Below, in pieces: positions 30,720 to 42,861 of a stretch of 64,000 nt of DNA. How positions within the stretch are numbered: position 1 is the stretch's first letter; every line of letters starts with the position of its first letter. The notes below the pieces were generated by a model. The model did not search any database, was not told the origin of the DNA, and saw nothing but the letters and a program-made list of their open reading frames with translations. Position numbers and translations under genes: made by a program. Source of the stretch: Dryocosmus kuriphilus. Its lineage: Eukaryota > Arthropoda > Insecta > Hymenoptera > Cynipidae. The stretch lies in assembly GCA_038277395.1 (NCBI GenBank), contig CM076192.1, positions 47,681,356 to 47,745,355 on the forward strand, read 5' to 3'.

Positions 30720-31578
30720 GCGCATGAGCGACCTTCCAGGGCTTCCTTTTCCTCTTACCATCTTTCACATTTTTTACTCTACTTTTTACATTCCTTTGGC
30801 TTTACCTGGTTCCCCCCTCCCCCCTCTAATTTCTCTCAGTTTTTTCCAGTCTCTTTATCCAACTTACTCCCTGTCCATTTCCATTCAGAGTACCTATCAC
30901 ACTCCTATTTTTTCATCCTCCTCTCCTGTGCACCCTTCCAGGACTTGAGCCAATGACTCCACCTCCTACCCGCACACTACACTTTTTCTCCTATTCCCCT
31001 ACCCAATATCTGCACTCTTTTACTCCTATTACCATCTATTGTATCTCGGCTCCACGACCTTCTTCCACCACTCCATCTCTTGTTTCACCCTCAACTCCAA
31101 CTCTATCTCCTCCCACCCTAGACCCTTCTCTCACATACTACACTCTTTCCTCCTTTGAGCTATCGCTTCCTTCCATCTTGACCCTTCCATATTACCTCTC
31201 GACTCTTTGTTCTGTACTTCCTTGTGGCGTGCTTGTGCTATCCTACTTCCCTCCCCCTTCCTAACTCCTCTTGAAACTTCGACATTCTCTTTATTTGTCT
31301 AATTACCATTTAATCCCTTCCCAATTCTTCCCTCAGCATATACCCTGGACAGCTTCAACTCACTTCCATGACCCACCTTAAAAATCTTTCATGTATTCTT
31401 TCAACTTTTTTGTATTCCTTCTTTAAACCTTTTCTTTCCTATGCCTCATACTTGCCCCATTACTTTGCTCGCGCATTCCAACCTCTTTCTCACCTGCAAC
31501 TCGTTACCACCTCCTGCCTCGAACCAGAAACCTAAAAAACAGAATGCCTCCACCCGTTCAACCAAATCTCCCTTCATC
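30720..31578 (-). repeat. Pyrimidine-rich stretch, possible 5' remnant of the adjacent LINE
   Basis: Strongly CT-biased on the + strand, with long spurious + frames. No domain is readable on either strand. Its bias and position next to the minus-strand RT at 31579 suggest related but decayed sequence; this is inference. Confidence 0.35.
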
Positions 31579-32640
31579 TCATTCGTATTCTATCCTATTC
31601 CTTCTATTCCTGAAACACATGATCTTGGTCTTGCCTATATTCACCGTTAGATCTTTCGTTCTCACGTATTCCTCAAAACCCCTCATCGCCAACCTCATCC
31701 CTTTTTTATAATCCTCCAGTAATACTACTTCGTCCGCGTAAGCTAATGAGTATAGTTTACTGCTGCCCAGAGTTGTCCCTCCTTTCCCATTATTCTCCAA
31801 CTTCTCCTCTAGATCTGCCAGCAGAATGATAAACAAGAGAGGGCTTGCTGGGAAACCCTGCCTAACCCCCTTATCGTTCAGGATATCTTCTCCTTTTTAA
31901 TTCCTACTCTCACCCTTATTCTGGTTTCCACAAACATTTCCTTTATTCTCTCGATTAGAATTCGTTTCTTCCGCCCCAAATTCGTATTAACTAGATAGTT
32001 GAGTGTGTATGTTCTCCATCATCCCCATCCCTTTCCTGAATCCCGTCTGGTTATATGGAATACTCCCTCTCTCCTCTACCTGCCCTTCAAGCCTCTTCCT
32101 CAGTACTTCCGCGCAGATTTTGCACCCCACTGGCATAAGCGTTATTCCCCTATACTCCTTTACATTTTTGCCCTCTCCTTTCTTTACCAGCGGTACTACC
32201 AGCCCCGTATTTCGCTCTTCCGGCCACCCTTCTCCTTTCCATACCTTGTCACAAACTCACCACATTTCTTCTCTCAGCCTTCCCCTCCGTATTACAGTGT
32301 TTCATTCTCTATACTATCCTCTCCTGTCGCCTTGTTTCTTTTCAGCATCTCAATCGCCCTGTCCACCTCCTCTGTACTTATTTCGCTCCCCTCTTCTCTT
32401 CCTTATTAACACCCTTTCTCTTCTTCCCACCTGACTTTACTTTCTCCGCAATCCAACAATCTCTTAAAGTAATCTGTCCATTCTCTCATTTCTATTTCGT
32501 CATTCGCGTCCTTCCTTCTTCTTTCCTTATTTATCACTTCCCATTCCCTCCCTACCATTATTGCTTTCTCGAACTCTTCCCTATATCTTTCCCTTTATTT
32601 CTCCCTTTTTCCATTCAATAACTTCTCGTGTTCTAAAATA
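31579..32640 (-). pseudogene. Non-LTR retrotransposon reverse transcriptase, decayed
   Basis: Minus strand. Best block at 31836-31579: FIILLADLEEKLENNGKGG, then LYSLAYADEVVLLEDYKKG (catalytic YADD decayed to YADE), then LTVNIGKTKIMCFRNR, the standard order of RT motifs C to D. Upstream, at 32400-32300, KATGEDSIENE resembles the RT start, and 32520-32440 reads MREWTDYFKRLL. Many stops lie between the blocks. Clade not assigned. Confidence 0.7.
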
Positions 32641-33282
32641 GAATAATTAGTTATTGTGGATTACAAATTAAGAATATACAATATAAAAATCAGTTTTTTG
32701 TGACACCAAGATTAGTTGAAGAGGATTTCATTTTTAAAAAAACATTCTATCTAACCGAATTTATATTAAATAATGAAAATAGCGAAATGAATTTTGCCAA
32801 GCACTAACATGTAAATAAAAACATTGCATTGTTTCACATTAAAAATCGACTAACAAGGAAGGTACTCCAGGTGTCCCTCGCCGATTTTATTCACCCTGAT
32901 ATATGTTGTAATGATCGAAAAACTAAGCGACACGTTTTTTTTTTTTGATCTGCGCAAAAACATTTTATTTGTATATTATTTAATATAATTTTTTAATTGC
33001 AATTTTAGGTATATCGACTATGGTTTGTATCTGTGAAGGTTTGTATCCCGGAAAAAGCCAAATCAACAAGTAGTTTTTTTTAATCCTGCCCATCAATATC
33101 AAAAACATGACTTTTCAGGAAACGCAATTAAAGTTTCGGGTATGAAAAAAGTACAATTATTTGATACTTACAGCACTTTGGTACTAGGCTGCTATTCCTG
33201 GTGCCTACGGAAGACCCTCAACTTCTTCACTGAATTCGCTTTCTTGAATCCGTTGCATTTCGAGCCATTCGATCCTCTTTGG
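32641..33282. other. AT-rich non-coding
   Basis: Nothing recognised. Confidence 0.5.
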
Positions 33283-33861
33283 CGGGCCGTGCATAAACTA
33301 CGTTGATACTTTTTGGGGGGGGGGGGGGCAATCAAAACCTACGGATGGTAACGCTATGGGGAGGGGGTGGAGTATATAAAGTAACGTTGAAAAATTTCTT
33401 TTTTAAAATAAGTTTTATTTAATATTTACAATAATTTACATAAACAGTAAAGTGTGCCTTGGTGTGTTACCAACTGATGCATCTAAAAATGCCAAGTGAG
33501 TATACACGACAATATAGTAGACATTTTCGTCTTCGTCTTTTTATTGACAGAAGTTTCGATGCCTATTATCACCGACATAAGAACTTGGGTAGCTGAAGGA
33601 ATTAAATTTATTGAAGATATATAAAAAAATAGTATTATATATTTTACAGTAATTTAATTTCGTATTTATTAATAATTAATATTAAATGTATTAAAGTAGT
33701 GTAATAAAACATTTAATTTGTTATACCATAAAATTTAGTCAACGTTACTTTTTGAAGGAGGGAGGGATATATCGCTAGTTTAAGGGTATCAACGTAGGGA
33801 GGGGGAGGGTAAAAGAATCGGAAAATTGTCAAGGTAGTTTTTGCTTGACCCTTTTAGTGAT
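33283..33861. mobile_element. Foldback element with G-rich ends
   Basis: The left end GGGCCGTGCATAAACTACGT matches the right end reversed (GGTAGTTTTTGCTTGACCC). Inner parts are also inverted (AAAGTAACGTTGA against TCAACGTTACTTT), as are GTTGATAC against GTATCAAC. About 580 bp, non-coding. It contains a G14 run at 33315-33328. Confidence 0.6.
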
Positions 33862-34015
33862 GCTGAGACTATATTGATGCCTAATATTAATTTCCAGTGT
33901 CTCCATTATTTTTAAAATAGCATAATTGACTCACAGTGGAGTTAAAACTCTCATTAGGATTCTGAGTGTGTCCAGCTAAGCACCTGGTTAGAAGATCATC
34001 TTTTTAAAGGTCTTT

Positions 34016-34960
34016 TTAAACAGGCAACATGTGTTTTTCAACATCTGGGTGAAATAGAGGAGGATGGTTAAAATCTTGTAATGTACCAATGGCTTCAGCG
34101 ACGCGCCACTTGCACCAGCTATCGGCTTCCTGCAGACAATTCTCGTGCTTTGGTTCCTCATTTTTTAAACATAAATGGTATAGTGTTGCCATTTTAGCTT
34201 TCTTCATAGCAGAAACTGATTCAATATTTCGCCTGATTACAAGACCATAATATTTTGTCCACTTCTTTTAGAACGTCAGCTAACTTTCCCTTTCCGCCAA
34301 GCTTGTGCAATTTTTATGCGTTTCGAAGCCGTGAGACCATCCGTTTTTCCACGTGCCCGATGAACTCATTTAGCGACCTCCAAATCATCGTACGGATTCA
34401 AGTCTGAGTAGGTTTTGGAATCACCATCACCAATGTAGTTACCGTATTTAACTTCGAATTTTTCCTCAGATCCTAAAAGCGTTTCTTTTATTGCGTCTAC
34501 CTCCATTTTTCCTGAACTACCAGAATAGTTTGCCGAGCATTCTTCTTCATGTTCTTCGTACCACTCGTTATACTCATCATTACCTCTTTTTGGGCTCCAA
34601 AAACCGCGTTTTTCCAGGATCCATCGATAGATACTTTTAAATTTGTTTGAGACCTTTCTCTTTCAATATTTTTTTTTTCTTTTTTTTCCGCAATTGCTTT
34701 TTTAGAAAAACCCTCGAATACTGCTCTCACCGCACTGTAGATAAGTCTAACAATCAAATCATAGGCACTTTTGGTTATACCCTGTCCGATGTCCATAGCA
34801 CCGCAAAATATATTGATCCCTTCTCGTGCGATGCCTAGAAGTCGCATAACTAAGACCATTCTTCGATTTATCTCATATCCAGTGTGAATCAATGGCTCTG
34901 GGTTGATTTCACTGTGACCACAAGAGGCATACCAGTCATACCACACTTATTTTGAAGCCT
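34016..34960 (-). pseudogene. Mutator-domain transposase-like protein, broken
   Basis: Minus-strand blocks in coding order: 34946-34497 with EINRRMVLVMRLLGIAREG, NIFCGAMDI and LKVSIDGSWKNAVFG; about 34430 with KYGNYIGDGDSKTYSDLNP; and 34207-34016 with MKKAKMATLYHLCLKNEEPK and ADSWCKWRVAEA. This matches, from my knowledge, the insect 'Mutator-like transposase domain' family, whose signature runs V-S-x-D-G-(T/S)-W-K, then Y-I-G-D-G-D-S-K-T, then D-S-W-C-K. Catalytic activity of this family is not something I can claim. Frameshifts and stops lie between the blocks. The N-terminal part may extend to about 35230. Confidence 0.75.
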
Positions 34961-35879
34961 AATTCACGATGTCAGCTTTCTTGAAATCTAATATTGTTTG
35001 TACACGTTTTACAAATTAAGAGATCCGAGAGCACACTAAAAACGATAAAAATTCAATAATTCTATCATAATGAATTGGATTCACCACAATGTCTTCTTTA
35101 CTTACACTCGTCAATTTTTTCGCGGAAGCACTCTGTTGCTTCTCCGAACCTTCTTTGTCAGTAAATTTATTTCCCTGAAACTTCTTTTTACGTTTTGAAG
35201 CACGTTGAGAAACATCTCTACTTCCCTTGATACATTTTTACGTCTTTACAAGCTTAAAGTCGAAGCTAGATTAGCTACCCTGGCAAATGTATCGGATAGG
35301 AATCAAATCCGAGCCAATCTGAATTATGCCGAAATCTGTTTCTGAAACAATCCAAACCAATCCCCAAAAAAGTTTTCAATCCCGCTTGATGCAAATCGGT
35401 TGAAAATTAATCCGAATTCGTGTTCATTTGGATTCGTTCGGATTTAAAGTTCAGTTTAGAGCAATCTGACTTTGATTCATTCTGATTCATTCGTATTGAA
35501 AATTTGGTTCGGATTGATCGCATTGGAAGTTCGGATTGACTCGGATTGAGTCGGAAACATATTCTGGAATAATTCGGATTGGCTTCGGAGGCTACAGATA
35601 CGTTAATTGCATCATAAGCTGTTACTTTGTAAATACTTCGCATTTCGATCTATAACTTTAGGTGCACATTTTCTAGACGCACTGGTACTGATTAAAGCAA
35701 AAAATCGACTTTTTTAAGCGGATAAATCAGGCTCCCCCTTAAAGCAAAAAACAAATATTATTGGAGAAAAATGAACAAATTTGAGGTTTTGGAATCTTCT
35801 GGTTATTACCTATAAGAATCTGTAAATAGAAAATTAATTGAGCAATGTACAAAAAAAGTCACACGTGAAAATGCCTATA
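34961..35879. other. Non-coding with a degenerate ATTCGGATT repeat
   Basis: 35280-35600 is full of TTCGGATTG/AATCCGAA variants, a degenerate short repeat that produces a spurious minus-strand frame. The rest has nothing recognisable. Confidence 0.55.
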
Positions 35880-36770
35880 TATTAAAAATTTGCTTCGGCT
35901 TTAACGAATATCTCTTCATCACGTGTCTTGCGCCTCGCGCTCGATTAAAGTGTATCCAAAACGTAAAAATTTGTTTTGCATAGTTCGGCTAAAAAACGAA
36001 ATTTTAATTTTTAATAATATTTTTCACGATTTAAACAAAAATTGTGTGTATTATAAAAAAATAGTCTCAGGTAAATTTGCAGATCTCTTTAAGATGAACA
36101 ACTTTGCTTTTTAACATTTTTTTCGTATCTCGTATACTTTGGCGGAAAAATTGAATTCCGGATTTTTATTAATAACATTGTTCAAGTTTAAAATAAAAAT
36201 TTTGCGTCCTGTCAAAGAATGGTCTGAAGCAAAAACCTTTTTGAGATGAATAATTTTTCTTGTAAACATTTTTTCGCATCTCGTATAGTTTTGCTTAAAA
36301 AACGAATTTTTAACATATAATAAAATTTTTACTATTAACCCAAAAACTATGCGTCTTATGAAAAAGTGATACATTGCATGTTTGCAGATTTTTTGAGAAA
36401 CAATTTTTCTTCGTAAAATTTCTTTCTTATCTTACATAGTTGCCTGAAAATCGAATATTTGATTTTTTTAAAATTATTTTAAATATATAAAACCTGAACC
36501 TTTGGTTAAAAATGGCTGGTTAACGGATTCGTCCTTTCTTCTTAGGCCTTGAAAAAGTGTGCCAAAGCACAATTCAATCTAATAATTTTTTCCAAAGTTA
36601 TCGTGCCTACAGACTACAGACTATAGACTACGCAGACTACAGACTATGGACTACAAATAGACTACAGACAGACAGGCAGACACTGTCGTAAAAACGTGTA
36701 AATTTGGTGAAAACCGGCGAAGCCAAATTTTACATAAAACTAATACCTTCTCATTTTGGATGAGAATGTC
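35880..36770 (+). repeat. Family A repeat, diverged copy
   Basis: Starts GCTTCGGCTTTAACGAATAT and CGCCTCGCGCTCGA. Four tandem subunits with GCATAGTTCGGCT- and CGTATCTCGTATA-like modules follow. It ends with CACTGTCGTAAAAACGTG and CTCATTTTGGATGAGAATGT. A CAGACTACAGACTAC tract replaces the (GAC)n tract of other copies. Confidence 0.75.
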
Positions 36771-37399
36771 AAGACGGACATCCTTGAATCTGATGGGAAT
36801 AATATTTTCTTATCATGTCTTTTTCGTGCGTTTAAGCATTACCATAAAAAATATTTGAAATGATAATAAAAACGAAAGCGAATAAAGAGCAAAGAGGCAT
36901 ATAAAGGGAGAAACAGAGGGTCAAAAGCAATAAAAAGAATCCTGTCATGAACTCATGTGGCAATAATTATGTACTTTTAACATTTGAATATGTCAGTTTT
37001 TGTGATAAGGGAAAAGACTGTAATGTCTTGTGCCAATGGCAAATAACTGACGAGGTGAAAATGAATTTGACTTGAGAGGAACAATTAAAAGTTAGACAGT
37101 AAATTTAGTATGTATTTCAAAAATTTCGTAAGTCTTAATAAATTACATTGTATTGTAAAATTAACATTTCTCGTTTAATTTTTTAATATTTAATCTATAT
37201 TCATCTACTAAGATTCTTTTTAGTTTTAAAAATATTTTAATTAAATATGGGTTATTAATCGATTTTAGTAATTAGACTGTTTTATACGCAACTGAAAGGA
37301 ATTAAAATTATTTGTCCCAAATTAGCAGAAGTTAATTTAAAAGTCAACACTCAAGTTTAAAATTGGTTTAGAAACTGTTCAAGTAATTTTTTTAAAGTT
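36771..37399. other. AT-rich non-coding
   Basis: Nothing recognised. Confidence 0.5.
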
Positions 37400-38230
37400 T
37401 CTTTTTTATCTTTGTAAATCTACTTCTATCATATTCCATCAAATTTGACCATATTTTTCTTTCCGTCTGGTCAATTTTGCGTTACTCCACTTTCTATCCT
37501 GTTCTGTTCCTCTTTAACCTTTTTATTCTATTCCTCTATCAAATAATTCTATCTTTTTCTACTTCCTTTTATTAGTGCATCCTATTCCCCTTCTAAAATA
37601 TATATCCTTTCTGTTTTGTTTTTTTGTATATTCTATCAGTATTTTTCCTACTCCTCGTTCGAAAAATCACATCCCTTTCCATCTCTTTCCTACCCTGATT
37701 CTACGAAAGAGATAGAATTTTGGGAATTGATCCTTTAATTCATTCCATTAATTCTATTCTTTTCTAACATATTTGATAATTTTGTTACCTTATTCCTCTT
37801 TCTAACCATTTTAATTTGATCTCAATTGATACGATTCTCTTATTTAAATAATTGTATCCTTTTCTATCACGATTTAGTACTTTATCTTATTTCATTTTCT
37901 ATCAATTTTGACCCCTTCTATCCCATACGATCACTTTTTACCTTATCCTTCCCCATTCTCCTTTTCATCCATTCTATTTCTATTCATTTCTATCCCTATT
38001 TATAATTTTTCACCCTAATTTTTCTTACGAACATGATTTTATCCTTTTCTATCCCACTTTATTCATGTTTATTAATTTTCTTTCCAATTTTTATATTTGC
38101 TCTTTTCGATCAATGTCGCTTTATTACTGTATCCGATTCTCCTTTTCAGCATTCCTACACTTTTCTATACTTTTCTATAATTTTCTAAAAATCCTTTTCT
38201 ACTATTTTCTATTGCAGTTTTAAACATTTC
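37400..38230. repeat. Degenerate TTCTATCC-type repeat
   Basis: Roughly 800 bp of TTTTCTATCC, CCTTTTCTAT and ATTCTATT variants. Low complexity, non-coding. Confidence 0.7.
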
Positions 38231-39570
38231 TACTTAATACTATATAATTACATCTTGTAGCGACGTACTTCCCAACATTAGATTTCTTGCGAATATTTTT
38301 TTACATTCTCAGAATTTCGTCTGGCCTTAATTTCTCGGTCATCCAAGTAAACCTGTAACTTGGAAAATATATGAGAAACAGAAATAATGACAGAAAATGT
38401 TCACTGATGTGAAATGGTCGTATTTATTGGCCCTCACTCCATCCAATATTATATAGACTAAAAAAGGTACTAATATATTTGATACTATAGCATTTTGTTA
38501 CTATCGCAATTGTTTATCGATAATTCATGTCTGGAAGTTATAATATAACTTAATGTTAGTCACGTTACCACTCTAATCATTATAAAGAAATACCCTAAGT
38601 TTTTTTGTTCAAAATTGTTATTGATTAAGAATCAACTTCGTAAATATGAATCAATGAGAAGTGGATCACTGAATCAAATATGTAAGTTTCACTGATTAGT
38701 AAGTGAAAATCACTGAATTGTCAGTCAAATTCACTGGTTACACAGTCAAAACTATTATAAGTTTGGGAGCAAATCAATAAATATGTCCGTGTTTTAACTG
38801 ATTGGGTGAACAAAGGGTACTTGAAATTCGATATTTACGAGAAAATAAGGAAAAAAACGTTTTATAACGTGGAATCATAGTGATTTCAGGAATGGTGCAT
38901 TATTGTCACGCCGAAATTTGTTATCCACATACTCACCAAGCATACAAATTTCACAAGTATCTGGTACGTAAGTTTCGCATTTTCTCTCACGGGCGATTAA
39001 CTGCATGTGAAAAGGATGAGAATAATGTGAAAGAAAAGGGGACATGAGTGCTATTCCATTGAGATAAATCGTTACCGTACATTTGGTCAAAGTTGGATTT
39101 TTCTTTACTTCAGAAAACCTCTTAAACGTATATGAAAACGATCGGAGAAAATGCAACTGAAATATCTAATGCAATCATATATTTCCTCGAAAGAGGTTCG
39201 TTTACAATTTACTACCCAAACAGTCGATCAATTGCTCACAAATTATAAGCGCAGTAGGAAAGCTGAATCACTTTATATATTATGAGCTTTATATATTTAT
39301 ATTAATTTATATTTCGACAGAGAAAGATATTTAAAATTGTTAATATTAATAGAAATTGCTTATAATTTTTATCAAGATTCGCGGCAGCAAATCGTCGGGC
39401 CCTTTTTTGGATGAAATTTTAACTTGGAATACAATTTTACAGTAAAACAGTAAAGACTTTTATTTTTTTGCCCTCAGGTGTTGAAATCTTCCCCACGAAT
39501 TACAGACAATATTGGTTTGACTTTAAATGCGTCAGATTAAAAATTATTGTTCAAGTCTTCAGGCTTCGAA
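38231..39570. other. Unique-looking non-coding sequence with one unassigned ORF
   Basis: Intron sequence. A 93-codon minus frame at 38875-39156 includes CETYVPDTCEICMLGEYV. I do not recognise it and see no splice or domain support, so I do not call a gene. Confidence 0.4.
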
Positions 39571-40426
39571 TCAAAAAAATCTGCCCGCTTCGCGGGCACA
39601 TTCTCATGGCGCGCCGCGTTTCGCGCTCGGGTGTTCTTGGTCCTCGCACTTCGTGCTCGGTTTTCGTTATTAATGGATCTGAAGTTTTCAAAACACCTGC
39701 TTTTAATAAAATTATTAAATTTAAATTTTATTAAAAATTATAAAGAAAACTAGTGGTCGTCGCGCTTTGCGATCGAGTGTTTTTGGTCCTCGCACTTTTC
39801 AGAACACTTTTCGCAAGTTTTCAAAACACTTGCTTTTAATGGTATTATTAAATTTGAATGTTATTAAAAATTACAAAAGAAATTATTTTACTTAAAGCTC
39901 TATCGCCCTTAAAGAATACATTCTCATCACGACACTCGCGCTTCGTGTTCGACAATTAACTTTTTTCTTTTAAATCCATTGTAGATTAGTAAATTTTTTT
40001 TTTTATTTTCCAAATTTTCACAATGCAGGTTTTCTATTCCTAGAAGTAAAACAATCAGTATTATAAATAAAATTTGTAGGTTTTTCCAAGGTGGAAAATT
40101 CTGCTCGTTCATACTTTCTCATCTTGCATAATTTTGCTGCAAAGTGGATATCTTTATATTTAATAACATATTTACGAATAACTCAAAAACTATGCGCCTG
40201 TTCAAAAAAATGACCGAGAGGAAATTTTTAGATCTCTTTTTAAGCTAAACAAATTTGTTTATTATCATTTCTTTCGTATCTTGAACAGTTTGGTGGGAAA
40301 TTTGAATCTTTTATTTTTTAATAGCGTTTTCTCGATTAAAAGTAAAACCGTGCATTTGACCAAAAAATGGTAAAAACAAAATTTGTGTACATTTTTTTGA
40401 GACGAACAATTTTGGTTATATGTGTA

Positions 40427-41761
40427 CGAGGCACGTCCAGAAAGTAAGTGTACTGGTACTCTCACAGCTGTAGGGAATACTTTCTCGACATGTTGGCAAC
40501 ACTGCCGCGTAATCTGACCCCTCCCCTTCAAAACGAGACCAATCCGAGGTTAGTGTGTTGAAAACTCTTGAAGCAGTGGCATCTCTCGCGAAAAATGTCG
40601 ATCGTATCTCCTGCCAAGTGCGAAATTCGCACCGTCATTCGCTACCTCGTTGTGAAGGGAAAAGCTCCAGTTGAGATTTATAATGAGGTGAAAACTGTTT
40701 ACGGTAATGGAGCTATGAATCGTACGAGTGTGTACAAGTGGTGTCGCCAATTTAAAAATGGCCGTACTTCCGTACATGACGATCAGAGGAGCGGAAGACC
40801 TTCAATTGTGACTGACGAACTTGTGGAAAAAATCGAGATTGCGGTCCGTGACAATCGCAGATTGACGTTAGATAGATGATCTTTCTGCGATGTTTCCACA
40901 AATCTCCAGATCCTTGTTACACGAAACAATCACAGAAACTCTCGGATATCGGAAATTGTCTGCGAGGTGGGTCCCAAAACAGCTGACAGAACAGCACAAG
41001 TTGAATCGAGTGCAGAGCTCCAAAGAGTTTTTGGAGCGCTACTAACGCGAAGGTGATGATTTTCTCTACTCTATTGTTACTGGAGACGCAATTTGGGTTG
41101 CCCGCTACACGCCTGAAACTAAGAGGCAGTCTCAACAATGGCGCCACACCTTGTCACCCTCCGCCAAGAAATTCAAAACCACAATTTCAGCCAAAAAAAT
41201 CATGGCATCCGTGTTTTGGGACCATAAAGGCATAATTTTGATTGAATATCTGCCTCACGGGGAGACCATCGACGCGGCAAGACACTGTGAGACGCTGAAA
41301 AATTGAAAGGGTCGATTCAGAATAAAAGGGTAGGCATGCTGACGAAGGGAGTCTGCCTGCTGCATGACAATCCCAAACCTCACACGGCTAACGCCACGAA
41401 ACAACTTTTGGACTCTTTTGGATGGGACGTTTTGAACCACCCCCCGTATTCCCCTGACCAGGCCCCTTTAGATTTCGATCTCTTCACTTTCCTGAAGGTG
41501 CACATGGCTGGAAACAAGTTTTCAACGGACGAAGAGGTGCAGGGGGAGGTGGAAAAGTGGGCGAAAGAGCTGGCGGGAGATTTCTTCGAGGCAAGCATAA
41601 AAAAATTGATCCTGCGGCTCACCACTTGCATCGAGAGGGATGGTGACTATGTCGAAAAATAACTTACATATGTACAAGTATAACCAACTGTGTTTTTGTT
41701 TTAATACATTTTTTTTAAAGCCTACATAAATTGAGTACACTTACTTTCTAGACGTGCCTCG
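40427..41761 (+). mobile_element. mariner transposon (type 2), 1335 bp
   Basis: Ends CGAGGCACGTCCAGAAAGTA and TACTTTCTAGACGTGCCTCG with TA on both sides (40425-40426, 41762-41763). Carries a broken transposase. Sister of the copies at 46010-47340 and 4450-4891. Confidence 0.95.
40595..41662 (+). pseudogene. mariner transposase (type 2), multiply broken
   Basis: Starts MSIVSPAKCE at 40595 with the same helix-turn-helix region as the 46-kb copy. A 4-bp duplication near 40872 (TTAGATAGATGATC) shifts frame, a TAA follows near 41043 and further indels lie near 41300. Catalytic segments remain readable: VTGDAIWVAR (first Asp kept), LLHDNPKPHTA (second Asp), and YSPDQAPLDFDLF (third Asp). The natural C-terminus CIERDGDYVEK ends at 41662. 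Confidence 0.92.
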
Positions 41762-42035
41762 TATTTTGTGTATCTCGCATAGTTTAGCCGGAAAATTTAT
41801 TTCTTGATTTTGTCAAAAACGTTTTTGATGGATAAAACCATAACCGTTGGTCAAAAGCCGCTGTTAACGAACTCGTCCTTTCTTTTTCAGCCCTGAAGAA
41901 GTGTGACGAGGCGCAATCCAATCCGATCAGTCCTTCGAAAATTATCGCGGTCACAGACGCCGAGAACGACGACGACAACGACGAACGGCAACGACGACGA
42001 CAACAGACAGACAGAAATCGTCGTAAAAACCATTA

Positions 42036-42576
42036 TTTATATTCTCATCAGAGAAGGTATTAGATTTACGTAAAATTTGACTTTCGCGGATTTCATGAAA
42101 TCTCCACGTTTTGAGACCTCATGAATCCGAAAAAAAAACGGTTCTTACGACTGTGTATGTCCATCTGTTATCGTCGTCGTTGTCATTGTCGTCGTCGTTG
42201 TCGTAGTCGTTGTCGTAGTCTGTTCCCGCGATAACTTTCGAAGGACTAATCGGACTGGATTGCGCTTTGACACACTTCTTTAAGGAGTAAAAAGAAAGCA
42301 TGAGTTCGTTAACCAGCGGTTTTTGACCTAGGGTTATGGTTTTATCCATCAAAATCAGTTTTCACAAAATCAAAAAAAAAATTTTTCGGCTAAACTATGA
42401 GAGATACAAAAAAATGTAAGAAAGTAAAATTGTTCGCCTCCAAAAAATCTATAAATTTTGTCTTATCCGTTTTTTGGTAAAATGAACGGTTTTTGTTTTA
42501 ATCAAGAAAACGCTATTAAAATTAAAAAACTCTGGTTTCCCGCCAAAATATTCAAAACGTGGAGATTTGATGAAAA

Positions 42577-42625
<49 letters not shown>

Positions 42626-42671
42626 CATGCTTTACATAAATCTAATACCTTCTCTGATGAGAATGTAAAAA
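42036..42671 (-). repeat. Family A repeat, partial inverted copy with G48 run
   Basis: CATTCTCATCAGAGAAGGTA-type end in reverse orientation to about 42555 (CCCGCCAAAATATTC). It then switches to the + orientation end of the family (AAAACGTGGAGATTTGATGA, then CTAATACCTTCTCTGATGAG). A run of 48 G at 42577-42624 sits in the switched part, where the family has about ten other bases. Confidence 0.8.
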
Positions 42672-42861
42672 GTTAATCTTTAAAACACATAGGGATTTCA
42701 AAGGGGTATCATTTTGTTTATTAAGGGGTTACATGCACCTAGAATTGTCAAAAAATCGATTTTTAAAATAATTGTTTTTTTTTTTTATCGCTAAATTTAT
42801 TTTTTGAAAGAAACCATTCTATATTATTATATTATTTTTTAACTTTATTTCCTGAATATTA

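Larger units (their letters stand above)
39571..42035 (+). repeat. Family A repeat, full copy split by a mariner
   Basis: Starts AAAATCTGCCCGCTTCGCGG. It runs through the palindrome block and tandem subunits to 40426, is interrupted by the 1335-bp mariner, and resumes at 41762 with TTTGTGTATCTCGCATAGTT through the CGACGACAACGACG tract to GTCGTAAAAACCATT near 42030. Removing the mariner and one TA restores a continuous subunit, so the repeat is older than the mariner. Confidence 0.85.

Noticed and set aside
30724..32434. Several + strand open frames of 70-140 codons
   Set aside because: They are products of pyrimidine-rich sequence and lie antisense to a decayed minus-strand LINE; no domain is readable.
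38875..39156. 93-codon minus frame with CETYVPDTCEICMLG
   Set aside because: Looks protein-like but I recognise no family, and it lacks clear splice or start context; kept only as a note.
42458..42676. Glycine-run protein frame
   Set aside because: Translation of the G48 homopolymer inside a family A repeat.
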